Origin: Streptomyces sp. L2
GTDB lineage: Bacteria > Actinomycetota > Actinomycetes > Streptomycetales > Streptomycetaceae
Direction: 5' to 3'
Length of the DNA stretch: 64,000 bases
NCBI RefSeq assembly: GCF_004124325.1
Contig: NZ_QBDT01000001.1
Span: 4,216,001 to 4,280,000 of the forward strand
A program made the translations under genes and the position numbers. The notes under the pieces were generated by a model. It was not told the DNA's origin. It was given only the letters and a program-made list of their open reading frames with translations, and made no database searches. Positions 15,504 through 24,354 of the stretch are shown one piece after another (position 1 is the first letter of the stretch; each line of letters begins with the position of its first letter).

Positions 15504-16361
15504 TCACCCGGCCGGTGCCAACGCCCCCCACGCCACGGTCACTTCCCCCTGCCGCCAGCGCGCCGGTCCGTCCGTCACCGGCCAGTCGGCCCGAAGGTCC
15601 CGTACCGCGCGGATCCAGCGCTGACGGGCGCCGTACGAGGCGTAGGGCGCGGCGGCGGACCAGGCGCGGTCGAAGTCGCGCAGGAAGGCGTGGACCGGCT
15701 CGCCGGGGACATTGCGGTGGATGAGCGCCTTGGGCAGCCGCTCGGCGAGGTCCGACGGCCGCTCCAGGGAGCCCAGCCGGGTCGCGAAGGTGACCGTCCG
15801 GGGCCCCTCCGGGCCGAGCGCCACCCATACGTGCCGCCGCCCGATCTCGTCGCACGTCCCCTCCACGAGGAGCCCGCCGCGAAACGCGCCGTCCGGGCCG
15901 TCCGGCGGGGCGAGCCGCGCGCACAGCCGCTGCCATACGGCGGCCACCTCGGACTCGTCGTACTGCCGCAGCACGTTGGCCGCCCGCACGAGCACCGGGC
16001 GCACCGGCAGCGGGATCTCGAAGCCGCCGTGCCGGAAGACGAGGCCGGCCCGCTCGTACGGCCGGGCGGCGGCCACCCGCGCGGGCTCGATCTCGACGCC
16101 CACGACCCGCGTGCGCGGGGCGACGGACCGCAGCCGGCCGAGCAGTTCGACCGCCGTCCAGGGCGCGGCGCCGTACCCGAGGTCGACCGCCACCGGATCG
16201 GCCGCCCGCCGCAGCTCGGCCCCGTGGGTAGCCGCGATCCAGCGGTCCATCCGGCGCAGCCGGTTGGGATTGGTCGTCCCCCGCGTCACACTGCCCACGA
16301 CGCCGGCCCGCCCACCCGGACGAAGCCGGGAACGGGGGAGGGGAGCGGCGTGGGCACACAT
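15504..16361 (-). CDS. SAM-dependent methyltransferase, class I
   Basis: About 285 residues from ATG 16361. Motif I is VAVDLGYGAAPWTAVELLGR and the acidic adenosine-binding strand is RVVGVEIEPARV. Further motifs are RPVLVRAANVLRQYDESEVA and a C-terminal Trp-rich part (WGALAPAG at the end). The catalytic target is unknown. The real start is doubtful: the first ~20 residues are low in conservation signals, and GTG 16298 or 16289 (VTRGTTNPNRLRRMDRWI) would start just before the well-structured part. Immediately upstream is a long tandem repeat array, so the promoter must lie within or beyond it. It is next to mshA but divergent from it. Confidence 0.75.
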   Translation of the reverse strand: MCAHAAPLPRSRLRPGGRAGVVGSVTRGTTNPNRLRRMDRWIAATHGAELRRAADPVAVDLGYGAAPWTAVELLGRLRSVAPRTRVVGVEIEPARVAAARPYERAGLVFRHGGFEIPLPVRPVLVRAANVLRQYDESEVAAVWQRLCARLAPPDGPDGAFRGGLLVEGTCDEIGRRHVWVALGPEGPRTVTFATRLGSLERPSDLAERLPKALIHRNVPGEPVHAFLRDFDRAWSAAAPYASYGARQRWIRAVRDLRADWPVTDGPARWRQGEVTVAWGALAPAG

Positions 16362-16399
16362 GTCTACGAGGGTAAACGCGCCCACACGCGGGCCGTACC

Positions 16400-16760
16400 G
16401 CCCGGCCTCGGCACGCGCCTCGCCGGGACCCGGCACGCGCCCCGGCCGTGACCTGGCACGCGCCTCGCCGGGACCTGGCACCTGCCTCGCCGGGACCCGG
16501 CACGCGCCTCGCCGTGACCTGGCACCTGCCTCGCCGTGACCTGGCACCTGCCTCGCCGTGACCTGGCACCTGCCTCGCCGTGACCTGGCACCTGCCTCTC
16601 CGGGACCCGGCACGCGCCTCGGCCGGGACCCGGCACGCGCCTCGGCCGGGACCCGGCACGCGCCTCGGCCGGGACCCGGCACCCGCCTCGCCGTGACCTG
16701 GCACCCGCCTCGGCCGGGACCCGGCACCCGCCTCGGCCAGGCCCCGGCACGCGCCTCAGC
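16400..16760. repeat. 22-23-bp tandem repeat array, about 16 copies
   Basis: A unit of 22 or 23 bp built on CCTCGCCGTGACCTGGCACC is repeated about 16 times from ~16400 to ~16760. Two sequence variants alternate in blocks (GTGACCTGGCACCTG and GGGACCCGGCACGCG), and four copies around 16513-16600 are identical. It lies in the divergent gap between the methyltransferase and mshA. Neither strand gives a plausible protein, although frames stay open because the period is mostly not a multiple of three and stop codons are absent from the unit. Confidence 0.9.
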
Positions 16761-17320
16761 GGGACTGCCTCCGAGGCTGCCGGGACTCCGGCACTGCCGG
16801 ACTGCCGGACTGCCGGACTACCGGTCCACCGAAACTGCGATCCCCCCTTGCGCCGCAGCGCCAGCACCGCCCCCCCCCGCCGGCCACCACCAGCGCCGCG
16901 GCGGCCCGGCGGACGCCAGGTGTGGTCGCCGGCGCCCGTCTCGGCAAGGTTGCTCCCCCCCCCCCGCCGGCCGGTGACGGCGTACCGCTCACGGCCGGCC
17001 CGGCGCAGCCGCTGGGCGCCGGGCTGGGAGTCGTCGAGCGCTCGGCCGAAGGCCGCGTGGAGGACGCACCGGAAGCCGATGCATCCCCAGCAGGTCAAAG
17101 CAAGGAGAAGGAATGGTCACGGGTGCCCCGTAAACGCCTCGGAAGGGCCCTGCGGACGCCACCCCCCTCGAACGGTTGAGCGAGTCAAGGTCAGGATTCG
17201 GTAAAGGCGCCGGTCCCGGAAGTGATCCGGAAATGCGCGGGCACCCGCCCGCTGTTGGAGTTCCCGGAGGGCGCGGTCGGTCCTCCGGCAGGCATGCCCG
17301 CAGCCAAGGAGGAACGCCAC
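16761..17320. other. mshA upstream region, no gene seen
   Basis: Starts with a short GACTGCCG direct repeat (about 16790-16815) and C-tracts of eight or more, then ~300 bp leading to mshA. A GC-rich inverted run precedes AAGGAGGAAC at 17305, the mshA ribosome-binding site. No open frame has the features of a protein. Confidence 0.45.
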
Positions 17321-18658
17321 GTGAGCCAGTACGTCAGCAGGCTCGGGCGTCGCGCTTCGGCGGCACCCGCGCTGCTCCGGCTGCACCGCAGGCCACGCCG
17401 CGTCGCCATGCTCTCCGTGCACACCTCCCCGCTCCACCAGCCCGGCACCGGCGACGCCGGGGGCATGAACGTCTACATCGTCGAACTCGCCCAGCGCCTC
17501 GCCGCGATCAACATCGAGGTCGAGATCTTCACCCGGGCCACCTCGGGCGGACTCGAACCCACCGTCGAACTCGCCCCCGGCGTCCTCGTCCGGCACGTCG
17601 ACGCGGGCCCCTACGAGGGCCTGGCCAAGGAGGAACTCCCCGCCCAGCTGTGCGCGTTCACCCACGGGGTGATGCAGGCGTGGGCCGGCCACCGCCCCGG
17701 TCACTACGACCTGGTCCACTCGCACTACTGGCTCTCCGGGCACGTCGGCTGGCTCGCCGCCCAGCGCTGGGGCGTCCCCCTGGTGCACGCCATGCACACC
17801 ATGGCCAAGGTGAAGAACGCCAGCCTCGCCGTCGGCGACGCCCCCGAACCGGCCGCCCGGGTCATCGGCGAGACCCAGATCGTCGCCGCCGCCGACCGGC
17901 TCATCGCCAACACCGCCGAGGAGGCCGACCAGCTCGTCCGGCACTACGGCGCCGACCCCGCCAAGGTCGCCGTGGTGCACCCCGGCGTGAACCTCGACCG
18001 GTTCCGCCCCGGCGACGGCCGCGCCGCCGCCCGCGCCCGCCTCGGCCTGCCGCAGGACGCCCTCGTCCCCCTCTTCGCGGGCCGCATACAGCCCCTCAAG
18101 GCCCCCGACGTGCTGCTCCGGGCCGTCGCGGTCCTGCTGGACGAGCGCCCGGAACTCCGCTCGCGGATCGTCGTGCCCGTCGTCGGCGGCCCCAGCGGCA
18201 GCGGCCTCGCCAAGCCCGAGGGACTGCAGAAGCTCGCCGCGCGGCTCGGCATCGCCGATGTCGTACGGTTCCGGCCGCCGGTCGGGCAGGACCAGCTCGC
18301 CGACTGGTTCCGGGCCGCGTCCGTGCTGGTCATGCCGTCATACAGCGAGTCCTTCGGGCTGGTGGCCATCGAGGCGCAGGCGGCCGGGACGCCGGTACTC
18401 GCGGCCTCGGTCGGCGGGCTCCCGGTGGCCGTGCGCGACGGCGACACCGGCTTCCTCGTCCAGGGGCACGACCCGGCCGACTACGCGCGCGTCCTGGGCC
18501 GGCTCGCCGACGAACCCGCCCTGCCGGCCCGTATGGGCGAGGCCGCCGCCCGCCACGCCCGCTCCTTCGGCTGGGACGCCTCGGCCGCCGCCACCGCCGA
18601 CGTCTACACGGCCGCGACCCAGTCCCACCGGCGTGCCGTACGCTCCCACCATGGGTGA
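17321..18658 (+). CDS. mshA: D-inositol-3-phosphate glycosyltransferase (mycothiol biosynthesis)
   Basis: A 445-residue GT-B fold family 4 glycosyltransferase. The N-terminus [20 protein letters not shown] followed by GMNVYI is the mycothiol MshA signature. C-terminal donor-binding motifs are [27 protein letters not shown] and [20 protein letters not shown] (the E-x7-E motif). It transfers N-acetylglucosamine from UDP-GlcNAc to 1L-inositol-3-phosphate, the first step of mycothiol synthesis, in the cytoplasm. GTG 17321 is chosen because AAGGAGGAAC lies 6 bp upstream and [11 protein letters not shown] matches my recollection of streptomycete MshA starts. A YbjN-domain gene follows after 5 bp and is likely co-transcribed. 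Confidence 0.95.
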   Translation: MSQYVSRLGRRASAAPALLRLHRRPRRVAMLSVHTSPLHQPGTGDAGGMNVYIVELAQRLAAINIEVEIFTRATSGGLEPTVELAPGVLVRHVDAGPYEGLAKEELPAQLCAFTHGVMQAWAGHRPGHYDLVHSHYWLSGHVGWLAAQRWGVPLVHAMHTMAKVKNASLAVGDAPEPAARVIGETQIVAAADRLIANTAEEADQLVRHYGADPAKVAVVHPGVNLDRFRPGDGRAAARARLGLPQDALVPLFAGRIQPLKAPDVLLRAVAVLLDERPELRSRIVVPVVGGPSGSGLAKPEGLQKLAARLGIADVVRFRPPVGQDQLADWFRAASVLVMPSYSESFGLVAIEAQAAGTPVLAASVGGLPVAVRDGDTGFLVQGHDPADYARVLGRLADEPALPARMGEAAARHARSFGWDASAAATADVYTAATQSHRRAVRSHHG

Positions 18659-18663
18659 TGACC

Positions 18664-19164
18664 ATGAGTGAGGTGGAGAAGGCCGCCGGCGTCGTCGAGG
18701 GTGTCCTGGGGGACGCCGAGCTGGAGTGGGAGAGCCCCGAGTCCGGCACGTACGTCGTGAAGCTGCCCGGCACCCGCAAGCTGTCGACGACCGTCTCCCT
18801 CCGCCTCGGCCGCCACTCCCTCTCCCTCAACGCGTTCGTCGTACGCCACCCCGACGAGAACGAGGCGGGCGTGCACCGCTGGCTCCTGGAGCGCAACCTC
18901 AAGCTGTACGGGGTGAGTTACGCCGTCGACCGGCTCGGCGACGTCTACGTCACCGCCCGCATCGCCCTCGCCTCCGTCACCGCCGAGGAACTCGACCGGC
19001 TCCTCGGCCAGGTCCTGGAGGCCGCCGACGGCGCCTTCAACACCCTGCTGGAGCTGGGCTTCGCCTCCGCGATCCGCAAGGAGTACGCGTGGCGGGTGTC
19101 GCGGGGGGAGTCGACGCGGAACCTGGAAGCGTTCAAGCATCTGACCGAACGCCCGACGGACTGA
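18664..19164 (+). CDS. YbjN domain protein
   Basis: A 166-residue protein with the YbjN/type-III-chaperone-like fold: an amphipathic N-terminal helix (SEVEKAAGVVEGVLGDAELE) followed by alternating strands (YVVKLPGTRKLSTTVSLRLG, LSLNAFVVRH) and C-terminal helices (EELDRLLGQVLEAADGAFNT). It starts 5 bp after mshA, so translation is probably coupled. Actinobacterial YbjN-family genes often sit next to mshA; the biochemical role is unknown. ATG 18664 is used; an overlapping GTG at 18655 exists but is out of frame. Confidence 0.8.
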   Translation: MSEVEKAAGVVEGVLGDAELEWESPESGTYVVKLPGTRKLSTTVSLRLGRHSLSLNAFVVRHPDENEAGVHRWLLERNLKLYGVSYAVDRLGDVYVTARIALASVTAEELDRLLGQVLEAADGAFNTLLELGFASAIRKEYAWRVSRGESTRNLEAFKHLTERPTD

Positions 19165-19177
19165 CCCCACCCGCCGG

Positions 19178-19416
19178 TCAGGGCTCGCACGACAACCTGA
19201 TCGAGGACTGCACCGTCGAGCAGCGCACGGTCCCGGCGCCGCCGGACACCCAACTGCACGGCATCAACGTCGAGGGCCTGTCCGGTCCACGAGTTCGGCC
19301 AGACCGACGTCCCCGACGTCCCCGGCGACCTCCACTCCCGCCTCCAGCTGTACGCCACGACGAACACGGTCCACCCCGGCAACCTGCACGAGGCCCAGCG
19401 CGCCCTCGACGAGTAG
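19178..19416 (+). pseudogene. Frameshifted C-terminal fragment, possibly a secreted beta-helix protein
   Basis: One frame reads SHDNLIEDCTVEQRTVPAPP, then DTQLHGINVEGLSG; after about 19275 the reading shifts to HEFGQTDVPDVPGDLHSRLQ ... LHEAQRALDE and a stop at 19416. The first piece resembles a right-handed beta-helix rung (NLIEDCTV...HGINVEG) and the second the tail of such secreted proteins, so I infer a decayed gene with a frameshift. No start is present. Confidence is low because the family match is from memory. Confidence 0.35.
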
Positions 19417-19486
19417 CGCCCGGGCGCACCGGTACGAGGCTCAGCGGGCCTTCGCCGAACCGTGCCTGGCGTCATCGGTACGGCGC

Positions 19487-20290
19487 TCAGCGCGCCCGCG
19501 AGCGGTAGCGGCCCGGCGTCACCCCGACCAGCTTCTTGAAGTGGCGGGTGAGGTGGGCCTGGTCGTAGAACCCGGTCTCGGCCGCCACCTCGGCCGGGTT
19601 CCGCCCCGCCAGCAGCAGCCGCCGGGCCCGCCCGACCCGGCGGGACATCAGGTACTGGTGCGGGGCGATGCCGTACGCACCGCTGAACGCCCGCACCAGG
19701 TGCACGGGATGGGCGTGCAGCAGCGTCGCCGCGTCGGCGAGGACGAGCCCGTCCACGACGTGCTCGTCGAGGAGTTCCCGCAAGGAGCGCGCGAGGACGG
19801 GATCCCGCCGGAACGCGCCCGCGCCGCCGGCCTCCCGGCGCCGCAGGTGCTCCCGCAGCCGCTCGGCGACGAGCGTCAGCCTGCTCTCCGCCTCCAGCTC
19901 GTCGCCGGGCCGGGCGAGCGCGCCGTGCACCTGGCCGACGCGGCGCCGCAGCACCGGGTCGCGCAGATCGGGGCCGTCGACGGCGGGCCCGATGAGATCG
20001 TCCCCGAGCCGGCTGCCGTCCAGGTACAGGACCCGTTTCCGGAAGCCGTGAGGGGTGGCGGGTGAGCCGTTGTGCGGCACGTGCGGGGGCAGCAGCGACA
20101 CGGTGTCGTGCGGGGTGCCGTGCTCGTGCCGGTCGAGGTCGTACCGTACGGCCCCGTCGTCGACGATCAGCAGGGTCCAGGCGTCATGGACGTGCATCGG
20201 GTAGGCGTACTCGGTGAAGTGGGCGTGGAAGACCTCCACGACACCCGGGACCCGCGGGCGCCAGGCACTGACTTCCGCCTGCTCGGCCAC
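19487..20290 (-). CDS. AraC family transcriptional regulator
   Basis: About 267 residues. The N-terminal AraC_binding cupin has EVFHAHFTEYAYPMHVHDAW, a typical ligand-binding strand with paired His. The C-terminal double helix-turn-helix covers LVLADAATLLHAHPVHLVRA, APHQYLMSRRVGRARRLLLA and EVAAETGFYDQAHLTRHFKK, then LVGVTPGRYR. GTG 20290 is used; a TTG at 20305 in frame is an alternative. Its start is 49 bp from the divergent DUF2000 gene, so it most likely regulates that gene together with itself. Confidence 0.88.
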   Translation of the reverse strand: MAEQAEVSAWRPRVPGVVEVFHAHFTEYAYPMHVHDAWTLLIVDDGAVRYDLDRHEHGTPHDTVSLLPPHVPHNGSPATPHGFRKRVLYLDGSRLGDDLIGPAVDGPDLRDPVLRRRVGQVHGALARPGDELEAESRLTLVAERLREHLRRREAGGAGAFRRDPVLARSLRELLDEHVVDGLVLADAATLLHAHPVHLVRAFSGAYGIAPHQYLMSRRVGRARRLLLAGRNPAEVAAETGFYDQAHLTRHFKKLVGVTPGRYRSRAR

Positions 20291-20339
20291 GTATAGAACG
20301 TACAAGACGACGGCCGGCGGCGACCGGCAGTCTCACCGC

Positions 20340-20789
20340 ATGAACACGCACAGCGACCCCCACGCCTCCGGGGAACCCGTCCGCTTCGACACGAAGATCG
20401 CCGTACTGCTGCGGGAGGACCTGGAGCCGTGGCAGCGGCTCAACGTCACCGCGTTCCTGGTCAGCGGCCTGGGCGGCCGGCTGCCCGAGGTGATCGGGGA
20501 GCCGTACGAGGACGCGGACGGCGTGCCGTACCTCCCGATGTTCCGGCAGCCGGTGCTGGTCTTCCAGGGCGCCAAGGAGACGCTGACCGCGGCGCACGCC
20601 AAGACCCTCTCCCGCGCCCTCCCCCGCGCGGTCTTCACCTCCGACCTCTTCGCCACGGGCAACGACCGCGACAACCGCGCCGCCGTGCGTGCCGTACCGA
20701 CGGCCGAACTGGATCTGGTCGGCCTCGCGGTCTACGGACCGCGGAACGCGGTGGACAAGGTGCTGAAGGGGGCGCGGATGCATCCGTGA
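20340..20789 (+). CDS. DUF2000 family protein
   Basis: A 149-residue protein with the peptidyl-tRNA-hydrolase-2-like fold of DUF2000: FDTKIAVLLREDLEPWQRLN, NVTAFLVSGL near the N-terminus, YLPMFRQPVLVFQGAKETL in the middle, and a C-terminal ELDLVGLAVYGPRNAVDKVL. The biochemical function is not established. It is divergently paired with the AraC regulator, as DUF2000 genes often are, suggesting an inducible metabolic role. ATG 20340. Confidence 0.85.
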   Translation: MNTHSDPHASGEPVRFDTKIAVLLREDLEPWQRLNVTAFLVSGLGGRLPEVIGEPYEDADGVPYLPMFRQPVLVFQGAKETLTAAHAKTLSRALPRAVFTSDLFATGNDRDNRAAVRAVPTAELDLVGLAVYGPRNAVDKVLKGARMHP

Positions 20790-21133
20790 CGGGATCTGCA
20801 CAAGGTGTGCGTAACCGCCGTGCGGGCGTGTGCGGTTGGTCCTCGGTCGTCCGTTTCGGCGACGACCTGGCAAGAGGCGGCGGCCTGTCGCGTGGCACCG
20901 TTTCCGCGGAGGAATGTGGAGATGCTGCCCCCGATTGGTGGGCCCGCCCACACCTTCGTCGCCTCAGGGCCCCAACCGCTCGCCCGGTCACCGCGGTTGG
21001 CTGGATGCCCGGCACGCTCCGTGGTTTGATCCATGGCCGCGGCCCGCGCTCTGTCCCCGGCGGGGCCGCTCCACCCCCCCCAAGTGGACCTTCCGTCTCA
21101 CCCATGACCATCCATGCGAAGGGCAGTCACGTC
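20790..21133. other. Intergenic region before the lanthipeptide-like gene
   Basis: A 344-bp stretch without a convincing gene. AGGAATGTGGAGATG near 20907 resembles a ribosome-binding site but no plausible protein follows. An upstream in-frame ATG for the next gene lies at 21104. I see no clear promoter elements. Confidence 0.4.
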
Positions 21134-21343
21134 ATGAACTCCGCTCCCCAGGTTCAGACCCTCGAGATCTCCGACGCCGACCTGGACACCGTCGCCGGCG
21201 GCCTGAGCCCGCAGGCCGGCATCGCCGCCGGGCCCACCGCGATCAACAGCGCGGACGTCCTGGCCAAGCTGGACACCGTCACGGACACGGTCGAGGGCGT
21301 GGCCGGCCGGTACGGCCGGGTCGGTGTCACGGTCGCGCTCTGA
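21134..21343 (+). CDS. Lanthipeptide-like (type A2) RiPP precursor-like peptide
   Basis: A 69-residue peptide. The N-terminal part MNSAPQVQTLEISDADLDTV followed by AGG is a double-glycine leader (ELDLD-like helix ending AGG at residues ~21-23). The remaining 46 residues (from LSPQAGIAAGPTAINSAD) contain Ser and Thr but no Cys, so thioether rings cannot form from this peptide alone. Peptides annotated as type A2 lantipeptide with this leader are common in streptomycetes. No LanM, LanBC, peptidase or radical enzyme is within the window; an MFS exporter is convergent next door. GAAGGG lies ~10 bp upstream of ATG 21134. It may be a structural small protein rather than a modified peptide. Confidence 0.7.
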   Translation: MNSAPQVQTLEISDADLDTVAGGLSPQAGIAAGPTAINSADVLAKLDTVTDTVEGVAGRYGRVGVTVAL

Positions 21344-21426
21344 CGCCCGGCCGCGTGAACCGCTGACGCGAACGCTCCGCAGGTCACCTGACCGCGGGGC
21401 GTCCGTCGTACTCACACATCCATCGG

Positions 21427-22707
21427 CTACTGGGCCGGGCTCGGTGCCGGCGCCGGCTCGGCGTGCGGCCGCTCCCCGTTCCCGTCCCTGCCGCCCGTCC
21501 CCGCCTCGTCCCCCATCGGCAGGCGCCGTAGCAGCAGGGCGTAGCCCAGCCCGGCCACCGTGCCGACGGCCGCGCACAGCCCCCACAGCCAGTCCGCGCC
21601 GAGGTGGTCGATGACCGCGCCGGACATCAGCGGGGCGATCAGGGCGGCGGCGGACCAGGACAGCGTGTACATGCCCTGGTAGCGGCCGCGCCCGTGGACC
21701 GGTGAGAGCCGGACGACGAACCCGGTCTGGGTCGGCGCGTTGACGATCTCGGCGAGGGTCCACACGCACACGGTGAGCGCGAAGACGCCGACCGACCCGG
21801 CGCAGGCGGTGAGCCCGAAGCCGTAGCCCGCGAGGACGGAGGAGACAGCGAGCAGGGTGCGCGGGTCGCGGTGCTCGATGAAACGGGTGACGGGGATCTG
21901 CAGGGCGACGATCAGGATGCCGTTCACGGCGATGGCCAGACCGTAGTCGGCGGGGGAGAACCCGGCGCGGCCCATGGCGACGGGCAGGCCGACCGAGCCC
22001 TGCTGGAAGACGAGGGCGACGAGGAAGGACAGTCCGACGACGGCCATGTACCGCCGGTCGCGCAGGACCGTGCCCAGCCCGATGTCCTCGCTCTTCCCCT
22101 TCGCCGAGGGCGCCGGGCGCGACTCGGGCAGCTTGGCGAAGACGACGATCGCGCAGGCCAGGGTCATGCCGGCCTCGATGAGGAAGCCGGCGCGGTAGCT
22201 GAACTCGGCGATGAAGCCGGCGGCCATGGAGGAGACGGCGAAGCCGAGGTTGATCGCCCAGTAGTTGAGCGAGAAGGCCCGCACCCGGTCCTCGGGCCGG
22301 ACGATGTCGGCCATCATCGCCTGCACGGCGGGCCGGGAGGCGTTGGACGCCAGGCCGACGAGGAAGGTGACGCCGGCGATGGACACGGGATCGTGGACGA
22401 AGCCGAGCAGCGCGACGAAGACGGCCGTGCAGGTCTGGGCGATGAGCAGGGTGGGCCGGCGTCCGAGCCGGTCGGCCATGACGCCGCCGCCGAGGGAGGA
22501 GACGACCCCGCCGAGCCCGTGCAGCGAGGCGACGAGACCGGCGTAGGAGGCGGAGTAGCCGCGGTCGAGGGTGAGGTACAGCGCCATGAACGTCGCGACG
22601 AACGCGCCGAGCCGGTTGACGAGGGTGCTGGTCCACAGCCACCAGAACGCACGGGGGAGACCGGAGACCGTCTCCCGGGCGGCACCCCTCAGTCGGGCGA
22701 CGGACAT
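21427..22707 (-). CDS. MFS transporter, DHA1-like
   Basis: A 426-residue protein with 12 predicted hydrophobic segments. The conserved loop 2-3 motif is GGVMADRLGRRPTLL. The N-terminus FWWLWTSTLVNRLGAFVATF is typical of drug:H+ antiporters of the 12-TM type, and the C-terminal tail (~30 residues) is hydrophilic and Pro-rich. Probably exports a small hydrophobic compound; substrate unknown. ATG 22707 with GTCC-rich upstream and no strong ribosome-binding site. The next gene space upstream is a tandem repeat array, and downstream the gene is convergent with the lanthipeptide-like gene (83 bp gap). Confidence 0.9.
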   Translation of the reverse strand: MSVARLRGAARETVSGLPRAFWWLWTSTLVNRLGAFVATFMALYLTLDRGYSASYAGLVASLHGLGGVVSSLGGGVMADRLGRRPTLLIAQTCTAVFVALLGFVHDPVSIAGVTFLVGLASNASRPAVQAMMADIVRPEDRVRAFSLNYWAINLGFAVSSMAAGFIAEFSYRAGFLIEAGMTLACAIVVFAKLPESRPAPSAKGKSEDIGLGTVLRDRRYMAVVGLSFLVALVFQQGSVGLPVAMGRAGFSPADYGLAIAVNGILIVALQIPVTRFIEHRDPRTLLAVSSVLAGYGFGLTACAGSVGVFALTVCVWTLAEIVNAPTQTGFVVRLSPVHGRGRYQGMYTLSWSAAALIAPLMSGAVIDHLGADWLWGLCAAVGTVAGLGYALLLRRLPMGDEAGTGGRDGNGERPHAEPAPAPSPAQ

Positions 22708-22807
22708 GACGGACCCCCACGATGCTCGGCGCCAGGGTACGGCGCTGTAAGCGGCTCAACCGGTGAGCACAACTTACAAGGGCGGGTATACGGAGTGCCA
22801 GCCGTTT

Positions 22808-23165
22808 AAGAGCCCGTCCGGAGCCCTGCCGAAGCCCCGCCGAAGTCCGTCCGGAGCCCCGCCGAAGTCCGTCCGGAGCCCTGCCGAAGTCCCGTCCGAG
22901 TCCGTCCGAAGTCCGTCCGGAGCCCTGCCGAAGTCCCGTCCGAGTCCGTCCGAAGTCCGTCCGGAGCCCTGCCGAAGTTCCCCGTCCGAGTCCGTCCGAA
23001 GTCCTGCCGAAGCCCCGCCGAAGCCCGTCCGGAGCCCCGCCGAAGTCCGGCCGGAACTCCGCCGAAGTCCGGCCGAAGCCCCGCCGAAGTCCGGCCGGAA
23101 CTCCGCCGAAGTCCGGCCGAAGCCCTGCCTAAGCTCTGCCGGAGCCGTGCCGAAGCCGTGCCGGC
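22808..23165. repeat. GCCGAAGTCCG-type tandem repeat array
   Basis: About 360 bp of degenerate direct repeats made of short blocks (CCTGCCGAAGTCCCGTCCGA, GTCCGTCCGGAGCCC, GCCGGAACTCC). A 44-bp period built of two ~22-bp halves is clearest around 22870-22980. It fills the divergent gap between the MFS gene and gpmA. Open frames across it on the minus strand (Arg/Gly/Ser/Leu/Thr-repeats) are products of the period and not genes. Confidence 0.88.
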
Positions 23166-23223
23166 TGTCCGCCCACCGGGCGGCCGACGCGGTGCCCCGA
23201 ACGCGTGGATTACGCTCTGACAC

Positions 23224-23985
23224 ATGGCCGACGCACCGTACAAGCTGATCCTCCTCCGCCACGGCGAGAGCGAGTGGAACGCGAAGAACCTGTTCACCGG
23301 CTGGGTGGACGTGAACCTGAACGAGAAGGGCGAGAAGGAGGCGGTCCGCGGCGGCGAGCTCCTCAAGGACGCCGGTCTCCTCCCCGACGTGGTCCACACG
23401 TCCCTCCAGAAGCGCGCGATCCGCACCGCCCAGCTCGCCCTGGAGGCCGCCGACCGCCACTGGATCCCGGTCCACCGCAGCTGGCGCCTGAACGAGCGCC
23501 ACTACGGCGCCCTCCAGGGCAAGGACAAGGCGGCGACGCTGGCCGAGTTCGGCGAGGAGCAGTTCATGCTCTGGCGCCGCTCCTACGACACCCCGCCCCC
23601 GCCGCTCGCCGACGACTCCGAGTTCTCCCAGTCCGCCGACGCCCGCTACGCGACGATCCCCCCGGAGCTGCGCCCCCGCACGGAGTGCCTCAAGGACGTC
23701 GTCGGCCGGATGCTCCCGTACTGGTACGACGGCATCGTCCCCGACCTCCTGGCCGGCCGCACGGTCCTGGTCGCCGCCCACGGCAACAGCCTCCGCGCCC
23801 TGGTCAAGCACCTCGACGGCATCTCGGACGCCGACATCGCGGGCCTGAACATCCCCACGGGCATCCCCCTCGCCTACGACCTCGACACCGACTTCCGCCC
23901 CCTCACCCCGGGCGGCAAGTACCTCGACCCGGAAGCCGCGGCGGCGGCGATCGAGGCGGTCAAGAACCAGGGCAAGAAGAAGTAG
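23224..23985 (+). CDS. gpmA: 2,3-bisphosphoglycerate-dependent phosphoglycerate mutase
   Basis: A 253-residue histidine phosphatase-fold enzyme. [20 protein letters not shown] contains the phosphohistidine His13 in RHGE and the phosphoglycerate mutase signature. [11 protein letters not shown] carries the catalytic Glu region and [17 protein letters not shown] the second catalytic His. It interconverts 3- and 2-phosphoglycerate in glycolysis. The length matches the dPGM class (~250). ATG 23224 follows the repeat array by ~60 bp. A rho-independent-type hairpin lies 13 bp after the stop. Confidence 0.96.
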   Translation: MADAPYKLILLRHGESEWNAKNLFTGWVDVNLNEKGEKEAVRGGELLKDAGLLPDVVHTSLQKRAIRTAQLALEAADRHWIPVHRSWRLNERHYGALQGKDKAATLAEFGEEQFMLWRRSYDTPPPPLADDSEFSQSADARYATIPPELRPRTECLKDVVGRMLPYWYDGIVPDLLAGRTVLVAAHGNSLRALVKHLDGISDADIAGLNIPTGIPLAYDLDTDFRPLTPGGKYLDPEAAAAAIEAVKNQGKKK

Positions 23986-23997
23986 TCGCCCACGCGC

Positions 23998-24038
23998 AAG
24001 CCCCCTACCTGCGGTTTCTCCGCTGGGAGGGGGCTTTT
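23998..24038 (+). terminator. gpmA terminator
   Basis: AAGCCCCCT pairs with AGGGGGCTT, with an inner GCGG/CCGC stem, followed by TTTT. It starts 13 bp after the gpmA stop. Confidence 0.9.
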
Positions 24039-24069
24039 CGCTGCCTCAGGGCCGTCAGGGCGATGGGGC

Positions 24070-24173
24070 CGCGTGCTCTTCCCGCGGGGCCCGCAGTCGA
24101 TGAGCAGTACCTCGTGAGACGGGTCGTCGCAGAGCAGCGTGTAGTACTCGGTGGGCTCCTCGTCGGACACCTC
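24070..24173 (-). other. Possible fragment of a small protein
   Basis: On the minus strand GTG 24173/ATG 24170 begins MSDEEPTEYYTLLCDDPSHE, then VLLIDCGPRG, which has protein-like composition. The frame then runs without a stop into the gpmA terminator and gpmA antisense, so the natural end is missing. I take it as a decayed or truncated gene. No family recognised. The remainder of the 24039-24354 gap shows nothing. Confidence 0.25.
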
Positions 24174-24354
24174 GCCTTCCTGCCTCAGCGAACCGGAGCG
24201 TATGCACCCCCGACGACGGCGGCCACGCCTTTTCGGGACCGGCGATGGCCTGTGTCATACCGCCCATGCGCGGTCAACGGATTTGTGCGCAGGGCGTTGG
24301 CGCGACGCAGTCACCCCCCTTCCCTTCATCAGGAGCCGAACGGATCATTGGCTC

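Noticed and set aside
22774..23811. Minus-strand frame encoding FGRTSAGLRTDFGGASAG-type repeats
   Set aside because: The repetitive protein reflects the DNA repeat period, continues antisense into gpmA, and has no start signal.
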